Origin: JAIQFL01 sp035295745
Lineage (GTDB): Bacteria; Acidobacteriota; Terriglobia; Bryobacterales; Bryobacteraceae
Length of the DNA stretch: 64,000 nucleotides
Direction: 5' to 3'
NCBI GenBank assembly: GCA_035295745.1
Contig: DATGIL010000066.1
Span: forward strand, 24,893 to 88,892
Part shown: one piece after another, positions 9,468 to 19,137 of the stretch
Layout of the letters: every line of letters begins with the position of its first letter
How positions within the stretch are numbered: the stretch's first letter is position 1
Translations under genes and position numbers: made by a program
The notes under the pieces: generated by a model
Seen by the model: only the letters and a program-made list of their open reading frames with translations
What the model was told of the DNA's origin: nothing
Database searches by the model: none

Positions 9468-10201
9468 TTGTGGATGACGAACCGCTGGCCAGGACCGTCA
9501 TTCGTAACCACCTGCGGGCTCACTCGGGCGTGGAAATCGCGGCCGAATGCGAGAGTGGCTCTGTAGCTATCGCTGCAATCTCCTCTCTGGCGCCGGACCT
9601 GATCTTCCTGGACGTGCAAATGCCGGAAATCGACGGCTTTGGCGTGATCGAGGCAATTGGACCCGAGCGTCAGCCGGGAATCGTCTTTGTGACTGCCTTC
9701 GATCAGTATGCCGTTAGGGCGTTTGAAGTACACGCGTTGGACTACCTGTTGAAGCCCTTCGACCGCGAGCGCTTTGACGCGGCATTCGCGCATGCACGTC
9801 AGAGCATGCGCCGGCACGACTGGGCAGACCGGCTCTCCTCCCTGGTACTCCAAACGCGCGGGCAGCACCTGGAGCGATTCATCGTCCGCGACGCCGGACG
9901 GGTCTTTTTTCTTCCGGCTGGCGAGATCGACTGGATCGAGGCCCAGGGCAATTACGTCAAGCTCCATGGCGGCGGCCGGACGCATCTGCTTCGTGAGGCC
10001 ATGGGCGCGCTGGAGAGTCGTTTGGATCCGCGCCGTTTCCGCCGCATCCACCGGTCCAGCATCGTCAACCTCGACGCGATACGCGAACTGCGCCCCTGCT
10101 TCCACGGCGACTACGAGGTCCTGCTTCGAGATGGGACAGTGTTGAAGCTGAGCCATCGCCTGCGTTCGAACCTGGAACAGGACGCTGCCGGCGTTCTATA
10201 G
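9455..10201 (+). CDS. LytR/AlgR-family response regulator with LytTR domain
   Basis: 248 residues. The receiver domain has the acidic pair at 7-8 (VDDEP), the phosphorylatable Asp at 53 in LIFLDVQMPEIDG, a Thr/Ala motif in VTAFDQYA and the conserved Lys in DYLLKPF. About residues 140-246 form a LytTR DNA-binding domain: IDWIEAQGNYVKLH, LLREAMGALE, FRRIHRSSIVNLDAI and the final VLKLSHRLR. It is the cognate regulator of the kinase it overlaps. Target promoters are unknown; I saw no obvious pair of LytTR boxes near neighbouring genes. Confidence 0.93.
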   Translation: MRVLIVDDEPLARTVIRNHLRAHSGVEIAAECESGSVAIAAISSLAPDLIFLDVQMPEIDGFGVIEAIGPERQPGIVFVTAFDQYAVRAFEVHALDYLLKPFDRERFDAAFAHARQSMRRHDWADRLSSLVLQTRGQHLERFIVRDAGRVFFLPAGEIDWIEAQGNYVKLHGGGRTHLLREAMGALESRLDPRRFRRIHRSSIVNLDAIRELRPCFHGDYEVLLRDGTVLKLSHRLRSNLEQDAAGVL

Positions 10202-10216
10202 TCAATCCAGGGACAT

Positions 10217-11164
10217 ATGCAACCCAATGAACTCTATCGGCCGGCGAGCCTCGACGAGGTGTGGCCGGCACTGCCTCAAGGAGCGTGGAGTGGAAGCTGT
10301 GCCGCACTGCACCTTTGGACCCAGATCGTCGGCAAGGTGCGGCTGGCACTCACGCCCGCCGTCAATCACACATGGAACGTGCCGCTCTACCCCACCATTC
10401 GCGGCCTGACGACGTCGCCCATGCCACACGGCCAGCGCTTTTTGCAGATCGATTTCGACTTCATCTCACATCTGCTGGTATTGCAGACCAGTGACGGCAA
10501 ACGCGCCTCGATCGATCTGAGGCCCATGGCAGTAGCAACTTTCTATCGAGAGGTGATGGCCGCGCTCGATCGTCTGGAGGCGCCTGTCCCGATCTGGGCA
10601 ATGCCATGCGAAATCGCGCAGGCCGTTCCCTTCGATCAGGATCTCACCGAACGAGAGTACAACCCTGAGTATGTGCAGCGGTTCTGGCGAATTCTGATGC
10701 AATCCACTCGGGTCTTCCATGTATTCCGCGCCCGCTTTACGGGCAAAGTGAGCCCGGTCCATCTCTTTTGGGGAGCGCTCGATCTGGCTTGCACGCGCTT
10801 TTCCGGCCGCACCGCGCCGGAGCATCCGAGCATGCCGGGATTGCCGGATCGCGTAACCCGCGACGCCTATTCTCACGAAGTCAGCAGTTGCGGGTTCTGG
10901 CCTGGAGCGCCCGGCATTGAGGCGATGTTCTATAGCTATGCATACCCGGAACCGGCTGGTTACGCGACAAGTGCGATCGCTCCCGCCGGGGCTTCATTCA
11001 GCCCGCAATTGGGGGAGTTCGTGCTGCCTTACGAGCAGATGCGCCAGTCGGCAGATCCAGATTCGGCTCTGCTTCAATTCTTACAGAGCACCTACGAAGC
11101 TGCTGCCAACTGTGCCCACTGGGACCGTACCGCCCTTGAGGTCGCGGCGACTCCTGCACCTTGA
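10217..11164 (+). CDS. DUF5996 family protein
   Basis: 315 residues, ATG preceded by ccaggga. Hallmarks of DUF5996 are visible: LHLWTQIVGKVRLALTP near residue 32, VPLYPTIRGLTTSPMPHG, a DFDFISHLLVLQTSDG beta strand, FWRILMQSTRVFHVFRARFTGKVSPVHLFWGALDLACTRFSGR in parts, and YSHEVSSCGFWPG. The family's function is not known. It is cytoplasmic with no signal peptide. It lies 15 bp after the response regulator and could be the last gene of that transcript, although nothing in the family suggests a signalling role. Confidence 0.85.
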   Translation: MQPNELYRPASLDEVWPALPQGAWSGSCAALHLWTQIVGKVRLALTPAVNHTWNVPLYPTIRGLTTSPMPHGQRFLQIDFDFISHLLVLQTSDGKRASIDLRPMAVATFYREVMAALDRLEAPVPIWAMPCEIAQAVPFDQDLTEREYNPEYVQRFWRILMQSTRVFHVFRARFTGKVSPVHLFWGALDLACTRFSGRTAPEHPSMPGLPDRVTRDAYSHEVSSCGFWPGAPGIEAMFYSYAYPEPAGYATSAIAPAGASFSPQLGEFVLPYEQMRQSADPDSALLQFLQSTYEAAANCAHWDRTALEVAATPAP

Positions 11165-11303
11165 TGCACTCCACCTTACTCTTTGAGGCAAACTGATCTT
11201 GTTGAACAGTTAGTCCCCCAATACCCTTTCGCAACAACGCGCTGATCTGCCCCAATTCTGTCCGGTCGAACCGAGATGGTGGTCCCGGCGTGCCGGGAGT
11301 GCA

Positions 11304-13745
11304 CTACTCGTTCCGAAGTGCGATGGAGGGATCGATCCTGGCGGCGCGCCGCGCTGGCATCCAGCACGCCACGATCGCCACGAGCGTCAGGATCGCCGGA
11401 ACCAGGATAAAGGTCATCGCATCGCGGGCACTCACGACGAAGAGCATACTTTCCACAGTACGCGAGGCCGCTAGTGCCGCGGCCAGACCCAGCACCACGC
11501 CGAACGCGACCAGGCGAATGCCCTCTCGCACCACCATCCTCTGCACGTCGCCCGATGTCGCCCCTAAAGCCATGCGCAGTCCGATCTCTCGTGTGCGCTG
11601 ATGCACGGTATACGAGATCACGCCGTAGATCCCGATGATCGAAAGCGCGAGTGCCAGCGCTCCGAACACCAACAGCAGTCCGGCGCTCAAGCGCTGCGCC
11701 CAGAGTGTGTCGCGGATCATCAGGCTGGTGCTCTCGGGCTGCAGCAGGAGGTTGCGATCCAGCGACTGGAGCGCGTGGCCGACCGCTAACGCCATTGCCG
11801 CGGGGTCGCCCGCAGTCCGAATGTGGAGTACCGCGGTGGGAAAGTAATACTGCGCCAGCGCGAGATAGAGAAAAGCCTGCGGACGCTCTCCGATGGCCTG
11901 GTAGTTGGCGTTGCGCACCACACCAATCACCTCGGCCGGCGCCCGGTCCCCGGCAAAGTACAGGCGCTTGCCGATCGGATCCTCTCCCGGCCAAAAGTAG
12001 GCAGAGGCCGCGTCATTGATGATCGCGACGTGGGGGCTCGCCGCCGTGTCGCGATCTCCGATGTCGCGCCCGCGTAGAAGCGGGATCCCCACAGTTTGGA
12101 AGTAGCCGGGTCCCACCGCGGTCGCCAAGATATAACGTCCCGAAGACCCGCTGTTCTGTTCGGGGCCGTCCACCAGCACAGTGCGCGCCCCCGAAACGTG
12201 GAAAGGAGCATCCTTGGCGAGCGCCGCCGCGGTCACGCCTGGCACGCCCGAGGCCAGTTCCAGGGCGCGTTTCTGATACTCGCGCCCGCGAGCTTCGTCG
12301 TAGCCCTGGTTGGCGACGTTGAACGCGACGATTCCCAGGTGTGCCGCGTCAAAGCCCGGGTCGATTCGTCCCGCGTTCCAAATGCTGCGCAGGAATAGGC
12401 CCGCACCGATCAGCGTGACCATCGCGAATGTCACTTGGCCCACCACGATCGCAGATCGCAAATTCCAACCGCCCACCCTTACCGCTGCCGTTGCCGATCG
12501 CTCTCTGAGGCTGGCCGCCAGGTCTGTCCGCGTGGCGCGGAGTGCCGGGGCGAGGCCGAAGAGAAAGCCCGTGGCCAGCGAGACCAACAGGGTGTACATC
12601 AGGATGCGGCCGTCCAGGTCGAGACGTAGTCCCGCGTGCGCCAGAATAGGCGGACGGAGTCCCCAAATCACATCGCGAGTCCAGCGCGCGAACAGCAATC
12701 CGGCGATTCCGCCCGTGAGGGCCAGCAGAACGCTCTCGGTGAGCAGTTGGCGGACGAGACGCCACCGGCTGGCGCCCAGGGCCAGCCGAACCGAAATCTC
12801 CTGCCCTCTTCCGGCAGCTTGCGCGAGCAACAGATTCGCCACGTTGGAACAGGCGATCAGCAGCACCAGTCCGGAGATGGTCATCAGCACGGCGACCCCA
12901 TTCGCCAACACCGCGCGGGTCTCAGGAGCGAGAGCCGCTTGCGCAATCGAGGTGAGCCGGACCCGCCGGCTTCCATTCTCGACGGGATAGAGGCGCTCGA
13001 GTTCTTCTGCCACACTGCCTAAATCGATTTCCGCCTGCGATCTTGTGACGCCCCGCCGCAAGCGCCCCGCGACGGCGAATATCAGTGCGCGCCGCTCAGT
13101 GACCCACGCGGGGTTGGGGTACAGTTGCGGGTACATCATGATCGGCACCCAGAGGTCGGCGGCGAACATCATGTTGAGGCCGCGAAAGTCTGGTGGTGCG
13201 ACTCCGATGATGTCGAATGTGCGTCCATTGAGATGGATGGTGCGGGAGAGGATTGCCGGATCGCTTCCGAATTGGCGGGCCCAAAGTCCGTAGCTCAGGA
13301 CCGCCACCGGCGCCACACCGGGAGTAGCGTCTTCTTCTTGACGAAACGAACGCCCCACTACCGGTTTCACGCCAAGCGTCGAAAAGTAGTTCCCGGTAAC
13401 GAGTTGCGCCATCAGCAACTGGGGATCGCCGTGGCCCGTCAGGTTAACGGAGAGGGTGGTGTAAAGCGCCAGGGACGAGAAGGCGTGGTTACGGTCGCGG
13501 TAGTCGACGTAGTTGGGGTAGGAGCATTGCAGAAGGCCAGGACTGCGCGCGTCAACGGTTGACACTGCCGCCAAAGCCGAGGGATCTTCGACGGAAAGCG
13601 AACGCAGCATGACGGCATTCACCATTGTGAAGATGGCGGTGTTCGCGCCGGTTCCCAACGCTAGCGACGCCAACGCGATCGCGGTCATTCCGCGGTTCTT
13701 GATCAGTGCCCGAAGGGCAAATCGCAGGTCCGCCAAGAGCCCCAT
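11304..13745 (-). CDS. ABC transporter permease of the ADOP (duplicated orphan permease) family
   Basis: About 813 residues from the ATG at 13745 (MGLLADLRFALRALIKNRG); an upstream TTG at 13790 is possible but less likely. Two MacB_PCD-FtsX halves are fused: first N-terminal helix and periplasmic domain (LALGTGANTAIFTMVNAVMLR), FtsX around 270-430 with ISVRLALGASRWRLVRQLL, second periplasmic domain from about 450, and a second FtsX block with TREIGLRMALGATSGDVQRMVV near 730. ADOP proteins have no own ATPase gene beside them, and none is visible here. It lacks the N-terminal prefix domain seen in the paralogue at 28946 and has no PadR partner. Likely exports or acts on small substrates; substrate unknown. 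Confidence 0.9.
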   Translation of the reverse strand: MGLLADLRFALRALIKNRGMTAIALASLALGTGANTAIFTMVNAVMLRSLSVEDPSALAAVSTVDARSPGLLQCSYPNYVDYRDRNHAFSSLALYTTLSVNLTGHGDPQLLMAQLVTGNYFSTLGVKPVVGRSFRQEEDATPGVAPVAVLSYGLWARQFGSDPAILSRTIHLNGRTFDIIGVAPPDFRGLNMMFAADLWVPIMMYPQLYPNPAWVTERRALIFAVAGRLRRGVTRSQAEIDLGSVAEELERLYPVENGSRRVRLTSIAQAALAPETRAVLANGVAVLMTISGLVLLIACSNVANLLLAQAAGRGQEISVRLALGASRWRLVRQLLTESVLLALTGGIAGLLFARWTRDVIWGLRPPILAHAGLRLDLDGRILMYTLLVSLATGFLFGLAPALRATRTDLAASLRERSATAAVRVGGWNLRSAIVVGQVTFAMVTLIGAGLFLRSIWNAGRIDPGFDAAHLGIVAFNVANQGYDEARGREYQKRALELASGVPGVTAAALAKDAPFHVSGARTVLVDGPEQNSGSSGRYILATAVGPGYFQTVGIPLLRGRDIGDRDTAASPHVAIINDAASAYFWPGEDPIGKRLYFAGDRAPAEVIGVVRNANYQAIGERPQAFLYLALAQYYFPTAVLHIRTAGDPAAMALAVGHALQSLDRNLLLQPESTSLMIRDTLWAQRLSAGLLLVFGALALALSIIGIYGVISYTVHQRTREIGLRMALGATSGDVQRMVVREGIRLVAFGVVLGLAAALAASRTVESMLFVVSARDAMTFILVPAILTLVAIVACWMPARRAARIDPSIALRNE

Positions 13746-14205
13746 GTCACCCGTGCGGGATAGCACAGTATATAACAGCGCTCGACGCAACGTTAATTTT
13801 GCAGTTTTGGGTGCTGCTCATGTCATAGGTGAAGAATTTCAATCTAGCTTCATGATTACAAGGGATCTACGGATTTTGATCACAAGCAACACTTTCACTT
13901 CAGGTATCGGTTTAGCTTTGGGGAAATTATCATCCGCTGGCCCCCAAACCGAGCGGGAAAAGCGGTCGATGTCCACTTGGTAATTCACTAAAAGGAATGA
14001 GCTTAAGGGCCGCGATGAGCATTCTTAGCTTCCGGGTACGCTTCAACCAGTACTGTAGATCCGGCCAAATGTGATGGAACGCAGCCATGGGTGGTGGTTT
14101 TCGGCCACCACCGAGCTTGCTCAACACACTAAAGTTGCTGATTTTAAAATGGTTCCCGTTTGGTACTCGTGTTGCACCCGATCTGTCGTGCTTGGGAAAT
14201 CAGCC
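13746..14205. other. Intergenic region with one strong hairpin
   Basis: No gene is supported here. The region is more AT-rich than its surroundings and lies between two divergent genes, so both promoters should be inside. A stable hairpin, ggtggtgg-ttttcgg-ccaccacc, lies at 14090-14112, about 95 bp upstream of the FecR gene; it has no T run and could be a leader structure or a symmetrical operator. A GTG frame from 14071 continues into the FecR gene but would precede a good signal peptide with unrelated residues, so I do not use it. Confidence 0.6.
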
Positions 14206-16119
14206 ATGAGACGGTTGTTGCAGTACCGGTTATTCGCCTCGGCCGGAATACTTCTATGCGCCGCTGGTCTGTTCTCTCCGGTGCGCGCCCAAGACAATGC
14301 TGACGACTTGCAACGTGGAGTTGCCCGTATCAGCCTCATGAATGGCGAGGTGTCAGTGCGGCGCGGCGATTCAGGAGAATGGGTCGCAGGTGTGATCAAT
14401 GCGCCTCTCATGTCGGATGATCGTATCTCGACCGGTCCCAATTCCCGGGCCGAAGTAGAGTTCGACGCATCCAATATACTGCGTATCGGCGGCACGGTGG
14501 AGCTGCGGTTGACCCAACTGGAAGCAGCCCGCTATCAGATGGAACTTGCCCGCGGGACCGTCACCTTTCGGGTGTTGCGTCCCTCCAGCGTAAGTGTTGA
14601 AGTAGATACTCCGAGCATCTCCATAAGGCCATCGAAACAAGGCATTTATCGTATCACTGTGAATGAGGCAGGGGAGACTGAAGTATCCACTCGCGCGGGC
14701 GAAGTAGAAGTCTTTACGCCGCGTGGTTCGCAATGGGTGGGGCAGGGCCAGACGTTGATGGCGCGGGGCACCGCTGCCGACGCCGAGTTTCAGATTGTCA
14801 ACGCCATCCCGATGGACGACTGGGATCGTTGGAATGAAAGCCGCGATCAAGTGCTGCTGCAGTCGAACAGCTACCAATATGTCCCCGCTGGAGAATATGG
14901 CGCCGAAGATCTGGATTCCTACGGTGTGTGGACTGAGGTCCCGCCGTATGGCCGCGTCTGGAGACCCACCGTGGCGATCGGGCCCGACTGGGCCCCTTAT
15001 CGTAGCGGCCGCTGGGTCTGGGAGGATTGGTATGGCTGGACATGGGTGAGCTATGAACCGTGGGGTTGGGCTCCTTACCACTATGGCCGTTGGTTCAACC
15101 AGCCGGGCTTTGGTTGGTGCTGGTATCCGGGCGGATTGGGCGTCCGGCACTATTGGTCGCCGGGACTCGTTGCCTTTTTCGGCTACGGCCCGGGGCTCGG
15201 GGTGGGGTTTGGATTCGGCAACGTTGGTTGGGTTCCGCTGGCGCCGTTTGAAGTCTTTCGCCCTTGGTGGGGGCGGACTTTCTACGGACGCGCCGGATTC
15301 GATCGTCTAAGCATCAGTAACGCAAACATCACCGGTATCTATCGCAATGCCCGTTTCAATGGAATCTCGGGAGTCAACGCGGCTGATTTCCGGAACGGCA
15401 GATTCAGCGGCGTTTCGCGGGTTTCGGGCGAGCAGGTGCGCGAAGCAGGATTGTTCCGCGGCCAGACGCCGATGCGGCCGACTGCGGCCAACACACACTT
15501 CTCAGATCGTGGGGTAGCCCATGTTCCGCAGAGCAGTGCGAACAGCCGGTTCTTCACCCATCAACAGCCGAGTCCGGTGTCGCGAGTTCCATTTTCGCAG
15601 CAAGCTGGACTGGCTCCGGGAAATCGCGGAGGCACTGAGGCGTTCAATCGTGGTAACGGTTCAGGTTCGGGCGGACGCGAGAGTATTCCGCAGGGCACGG
15701 GTCGCGCGCAGGCACCGCAGGCCGGTGTGACCAGGCCGCAGAACCCGTCGAATTCCAGTTCCGGTAGCTGGCAGCGCTTTGGGGAACCGACTCGCAATTC
15801 GGCGCCGCGTAGCGGGACAGGCTCGGGTTTCGGAACCGCTGCCCCGAACCGCGCGTTCGAGAGTCCGCGGTCGCAGACCACCGGCGGGAGCGAGTCGAAC
15901 CGCGGCGACTTCCAGCGCTTTGGCCAGCCCAGCGGTTCGTCCCGGTCGCCGTCTCCGAGTTACAGTGCGCCGCGCTCCAGTTCGCCTAGTGCGCCGAGCG
16001 CGCCGCGATCGAGCCCCAGCGGCGGTGGAGGCGGCGGAAGTCGCTCCTCGGGCGGGGGTGGCGGAGGCCACTCGTCCGGCGGCGGCGGTGGCGGCCACAG
16101 CAGCGGCGGGCATCGCTAA
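14206..16119 (+). CDS. Exported FecR-domain / DUF6600 protein with Gly/Ser-rich tail
   Basis: ATG at 14206 (purine block gggaaa upstream) gives MRRLLQYRLFASAGILLCAAGLF, a signal peptide cut near VRAQ. Residues ~30-200 are a FecR-type domain (ISLMNGEVSVRRGDSGEW, VEFDASNILRIGG). About 215-400 is the Trp/Tyr/Gly-rich DUF6600 region with repeated WxxYxxGRW motifs (for example YRSGRWVWEDWYGWTWVSYE). From ~470 to the end it is low complexity, rich in Ser, Gly, Pro, Arg and Asn, ending in almost pure Gly/Ser/His. FecR domains normally sense from the periplasm in FecI/FecR systems, but no sigma factor lies nearby. Probably envelope associated. Confidence 0.85.
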   Translation: MRRLLQYRLFASAGILLCAAGLFSPVRAQDNADDLQRGVARISLMNGEVSVRRGDSGEWVAGVINAPLMSDDRISTGPNSRAEVEFDASNILRIGGTVELRLTQLEAARYQMELARGTVTFRVLRPSSVSVEVDTPSISIRPSKQGIYRITVNEAGETEVSTRAGEVEVFTPRGSQWVGQGQTLMARGTAADAEFQIVNAIPMDDWDRWNESRDQVLLQSNSYQYVPAGEYGAEDLDSYGVWTEVPPYGRVWRPTVAIGPDWAPYRSGRWVWEDWYGWTWVSYEPWGWAPYHYGRWFNQPGFGWCWYPGGLGVRHYWSPGLVAFFGYGPGLGVGFGFGNVGWVPLAPFEVFRPWWGRTFYGRAGFDRLSISNANITGIYRNARFNGISGVNAADFRNGRFSGVSRVSGEQVREAGLFRGQTPMRPTAANTHFSDRGVAHVPQSSANSRFFTHQQPSPVSRVPFSQQAGLAPGNRGGTEAFNRGNGSGSGGRESIPQGTGRAQAPQAGVTRPQNPSNSSSGSWQRFGEPTRNSAPRSGTGSGFGTAAPNRAFESPRSQTTGGSESNRGDFQRFGQPSGSSRSPSPSYSAPRSSSPSAPSAPRSSPSGGGGGGSRSSGGGGGGHSSGGGGGGHSSGGHR

Positions 16120-16152
16120 GAGTTTCCTTTCGGCCATCAGTTTCTTCCCATG

Positions 16153-16190
16153 GGCCCGATCCCATTCAGCGGGGATTGGGCCTTTTTTTT
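16153..16190 (+). terminator. Rho-independent terminator after the FecR/DUF6600 gene
   Basis: An 11-bp stem, ggcccgatccc at 16153-16163 with gggattgggcc at 16172-16182 (one G-U pair), an 8-base loop, and a run of eight T at 16183-16190. It lies 34 bp after the stop codon of the + strand gene and is the clearest intrinsic terminator in the window. Confidence 0.93.
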
Positions 16191-16276
16191 GCATTGAGAT
16201 CGCTGCCCTCATGAGCTTCCTCCTTCTGGCACCGCATCCGCCCCACGCGCAATCGCCTCGTTGATCAGGCGGGCAG

Positions 16277-17155
16277 TCATGCTCCGGCAAGATCCTCGCG
16301 AACGACGTCGCGAGCTGCTTTGTCTTCACGAAGCCCGAGGAAACGCGAGTGCCGGAGTTTTCCGTGAGAGGTCCACTCGATGAAAGCGACCTGCACCACG
16401 ATTTCGGGACGTACCCAATGAGCCCTGATGCGCGGCAGTCCCTCGGCCTTGGTGAATGGGGATTTGGGGATCTCGATCGCATCCAGGCGTGCGCGCAGTT
16501 CCATCAGAAGGCGCGTGTCGAAGCCCGTGCCCACCTTGCCGGCGAAGTGAAACTCGTCCTGCTGGAAGTAGCCCACCAGGAGAGCGCCGAGGCCGGCCCG
16601 CGTGCCTTGCGGATCGGTAAACCCGCCGACCACCAGTTCCTGCGAAGCTTCGCATTTCATCTTGAGCCAGTGCGGAGAGCGCCGGTGTTCGTAAACCGAA
16701 TCGCGCCTCTTGGCTATGACGCCTTCCCATCCCTCCTGGCAGGCGCGCTCCCATGGTTTCGAATCGTCGAGCCGGGGGACGTACTCGAGCGGCGGCTGAA
16801 GAGGCAATGACTGCAATAGCACCCGGCGCTCGGTCAGCGGAAGGGACATCACGTCGCGGCCGTCCATCCACATCACGTCGAAGATGTGATACCGGTTTCC
16901 CGCCTTGCCCCAGGTGATCTCGCCATCGAGGATGAGTTGGGCGCTGGGCAATTGCGCTATGGCATTGGCGATGGACGGCAAGGTTTGCGGGAGCCGGTTG
17001 CGAGAGAAGAGTTGGACGCTGGCGCCGTTCTTGAAGGCGAGCAGGCGGATGCCATCGAATTTGCGCTCGAAAATCCAGTCGGGTCCGGTGAATCGTTCCT
17101 GGGTGAGAGTCGCGGCCATCGGTTCTACCCATTCCGGGAAAGGCAGGTTCGACAT
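16277..17155 (-). CDS. ATP-dependent DNA ligase (LigD-type ligase domain only)
   Basis: 292 residues. All nucleotidyltransferase motifs are visible: motif I ERKFDGIR with the adenylated Lys at 32, LILDGEITWG (motif III), EGVIAKR (motif IV) and HWLKMKCEA (motif V). After about residue 190 comes an OB-fold with LVGYFQQDEFHFAGKVGTGF and an ending WTSHGKLRHSRFLGLR, typical of the ligase domain of LigD. The polymerase and phosphoesterase domains of full LigD are absent, so it is a stand-alone ligase. No Ku gene is present in the window. Expected role: sealing nicks or double-strand breaks with ATP, perhaps in end joining. Confidence 0.9.
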   Translation of the reverse strand: MSNLPFPEWVEPMAATLTQERFTGPDWIFERKFDGIRLLAFKNGASVQLFSRNRLPQTLPSIANAIAQLPSAQLILDGEITWGKAGNRYHIFDVMWMDGRDVMSLPLTERRVLLQSLPLQPPLEYVPRLDDSKPWERACQEGWEGVIAKRRDSVYEHRRSPHWLKMKCEASQELVVGGFTDPQGTRAGLGALLVGYFQQDEFHFAGKVGTGFDTRLLMELRARLDAIEIPKSPFTKAEGLPRIRAHWVRPEIVVQVAFIEWTSHGKLRHSRFLGLREDKAARDVVREDLAGA

Positions 17156-17292
17156 TCTGTATTTCAGGTTATACGGCGGCTGCGGCGTCTAAAGCTACAA
17201 TGGAAAACACCAAGGAGCAGCCTTGCCGACTTACTGTAACGGCAAGGTCGGCCTCCACCGAAAACCCCGCCTGAGGAGGCAAAGGATTGCGT

Positions 17293-19119
17293 ATGACGAA
17301 ATCCATTTTGCGTTCGATGTGGGCCCTTCCGCTCTTAGTGACGATTCCCGGCAATCTTGGCGCGCAGACCTCCACTAATACAGAGGAGCGAATCCAGCGC
17401 ATTGTCAATGCTCTTCCGCCCGCGATCCTCGTCAAGGGACACGCTGCGGAATCTCCGAAACTCGCTGAGCGTATGGCGGCCTTGCATGTCCCAGGCGTCA
17501 GCATCGCCTACATACACGACGGAAGGATTGAATGGGCACGCGGCTTCGGCGTGACTGCCATCGGAGGATCTCCGGTAACTCCAGATACGCTCTTCCAGGC
17601 CGCTTCCATCAGTAAGCCGGTGGCCGCTATGGGCGTACTGCACCTGGTGCAGTCCGGAAAGCTCGATCTCGACACCGACATCAACCAATATTTGAAGTCG
17701 TGGAAGTTGCCGTCGAACGACTTCACCAAGACCACCAAGGTGACCCTGCGGCAACTCCTGACACACTCGGCGGGGTTGACGGTCCACGGCTTCGCTGGGT
17801 ATGCGGCCGGAGAACCAATCCCCACCCTGGTTCAGGTTCTGAAAGGGGAGAAGCCCGCCAATAGCGATTCCATCCGCGTCGATACTGCACCCGGGACCAT
17901 CTGGCGCTATTCCGGAGGAGGGTATGAAGTCGCGCAGCAAATCGTGCAGGATACCACGGGCGAGCCGTTCCCGAAGTGGATGCACGATACAGTGCTCGGG
18001 CCTGTCGGCATGAGAGCAAGCACCTATGAGCAGCCTCTACCGCAGAATCGGCTGAAGGAAGCGGCCATGCCTTATCGCGGCGATGGAACGCCGGTCACCG
18101 GTGGACCCCACACCTATCCCGAGATGGCGGCGGCGGGACTCTGGACGACACCATCCGACCTGGCACGCTATGCGATCGAAGTGCAACGATCGCTGGTGGG
18201 CGCCTCGAACCATGTTCTCTCCGTGGCGACCGTCAGGCAAATGCTGACTCCCGGTCTCAATCACCAGGGTTTGGGCCCCGGAACGGGCGGAACCGCTGAA
18301 CATCCTTACTTCACCCACGGCGGCGCGAATGAAGGCTATCGATGCAACCTGATCGCGTATAACGCGGGAGACGGCGTGGTCATCATGACGAACGGCGACA
18401 ACGGCGGCGAGCTGGCCTCGGAGATTCTGCGCAGCGTGGCGCGCGAATACAACTGGCCCGATTTTCGGCCGGTGGAACATGCGGTCATCACCCCGGATCC
18501 AAAGGTGGTCGCGTCGTACGTAGGCGTCTATCGCAGCTCCCCGAGCAATTTCTTTGTCACGGGCGAGGGCGCCCACATTTATGGGCAACTCGGCAATCAG
18601 AGAAAGCTCGAGCTATTGCCGGAGAGTGACCACGAGTTTTTCGTGAAGGAAGTGAATGCTCAATTCACCTTCGAAACGGATGGGCAGGGAAAGGCAGCGC
18701 GCCTCATCCTGCATCAGAACGACACCGACGAGACTTTCACTCGTGCTGACGATGTCGAAGCAAAACGGATTGCGGATGAGGCAGCGGCCAGAGCGGAGGG
18801 GCTCGCGAGGCGAGTCAAGGAGCAAAAGGCGGCGCCGGGAAGCGAGGCCGCATTGCGACGCTTGATCGAGGAAATACAGCGCGGAGAGCCCGACTACTCC
18901 CGCATGAGCCCACCGTTTGCAGATATGACCCGGCGGGCATTACCCGACCTCAAGTCGACCTTGCAGGGCTGGGGCGCGTTGCAGACCATCGTGTTCAAAG
19001 GAGTCGGTCCCGCCGGACGCGACATCTTCCAAGTGAAATTCGAGAAAGGCGAGGCCGAATTCCGGATCGACTTGACACCCGACGGAAAAGTAGACAGCGT
19101 CAATTTCCGGGCGCAGTGA
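17293..19119 (+). CDS. Exported serine hydrolase, beta-lactamase (class C)/PBP4* family
   Basis: ATG at 17293, with aaagga eight bases before it; a TTG at 17287 is also in frame. Signal peptide MTKSILRSMWALPLLVTIPGNLGAQ. The catalytic domain (to about residue 380) has the SxxK motif S105-I-S-K108, a Tyr motif in WRYSGGGYE, and HGGANEGYRC in the position of the third motif. A DUF3471-like beta domain follows (VVASYVGVYRSSPSNFFV), then a second C-terminal domain rich in charged residues. Such proteins are esterases, D-amino peptidases or muropeptide hydrolases; resistance activity should not be assumed. Monocistronic and convergent with the cupin gene. Confidence 0.88.
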   Translation: MTKSILRSMWALPLLVTIPGNLGAQTSTNTEERIQRIVNALPPAILVKGHAAESPKLAERMAALHVPGVSIAYIHDGRIEWARGFGVTAIGGSPVTPDTLFQAASISKPVAAMGVLHLVQSGKLDLDTDINQYLKSWKLPSNDFTKTTKVTLRQLLTHSAGLTVHGFAGYAAGEPIPTLVQVLKGEKPANSDSIRVDTAPGTIWRYSGGGYEVAQQIVQDTTGEPFPKWMHDTVLGPVGMRASTYEQPLPQNRLKEAAMPYRGDGTPVTGGPHTYPEMAAAGLWTTPSDLARYAIEVQRSLVGASNHVLSVATVRQMLTPGLNHQGLGPGTGGTAEHPYFTHGGANEGYRCNLIAYNAGDGVVIMTNGDNGGELASEILRSVAREYNWPDFRPVEHAVITPDPKVVASYVGVYRSSPSNFFVTGEGAHIYGQLGNQRKLELLPESDHEFFVKEVNAQFTFETDGQGKAARLILHQNDTDETFTRADDVEAKRIADEAAARAEGLARRVKEQKAAPGSEAALRRLIEEIQRGEPDYSRMSPPFADMTRRALPDLKSTLQGWGALQTIVFKGVGPAGRDIFQVKFEKGEAEFRIDLTPDGKVDSVNFRAQ

Positions 19120-19137
19120 ACGGGTGCAGCGCTCCGA

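Noticed and set aside
17293..19119. True antibiotic-resistance beta-lactamase
   Set aside because: The fold family is right, but most such soil proteins with DUF3471-like domains are esterases or peptidases; the sequence cannot show beta-lactam hydrolysis.
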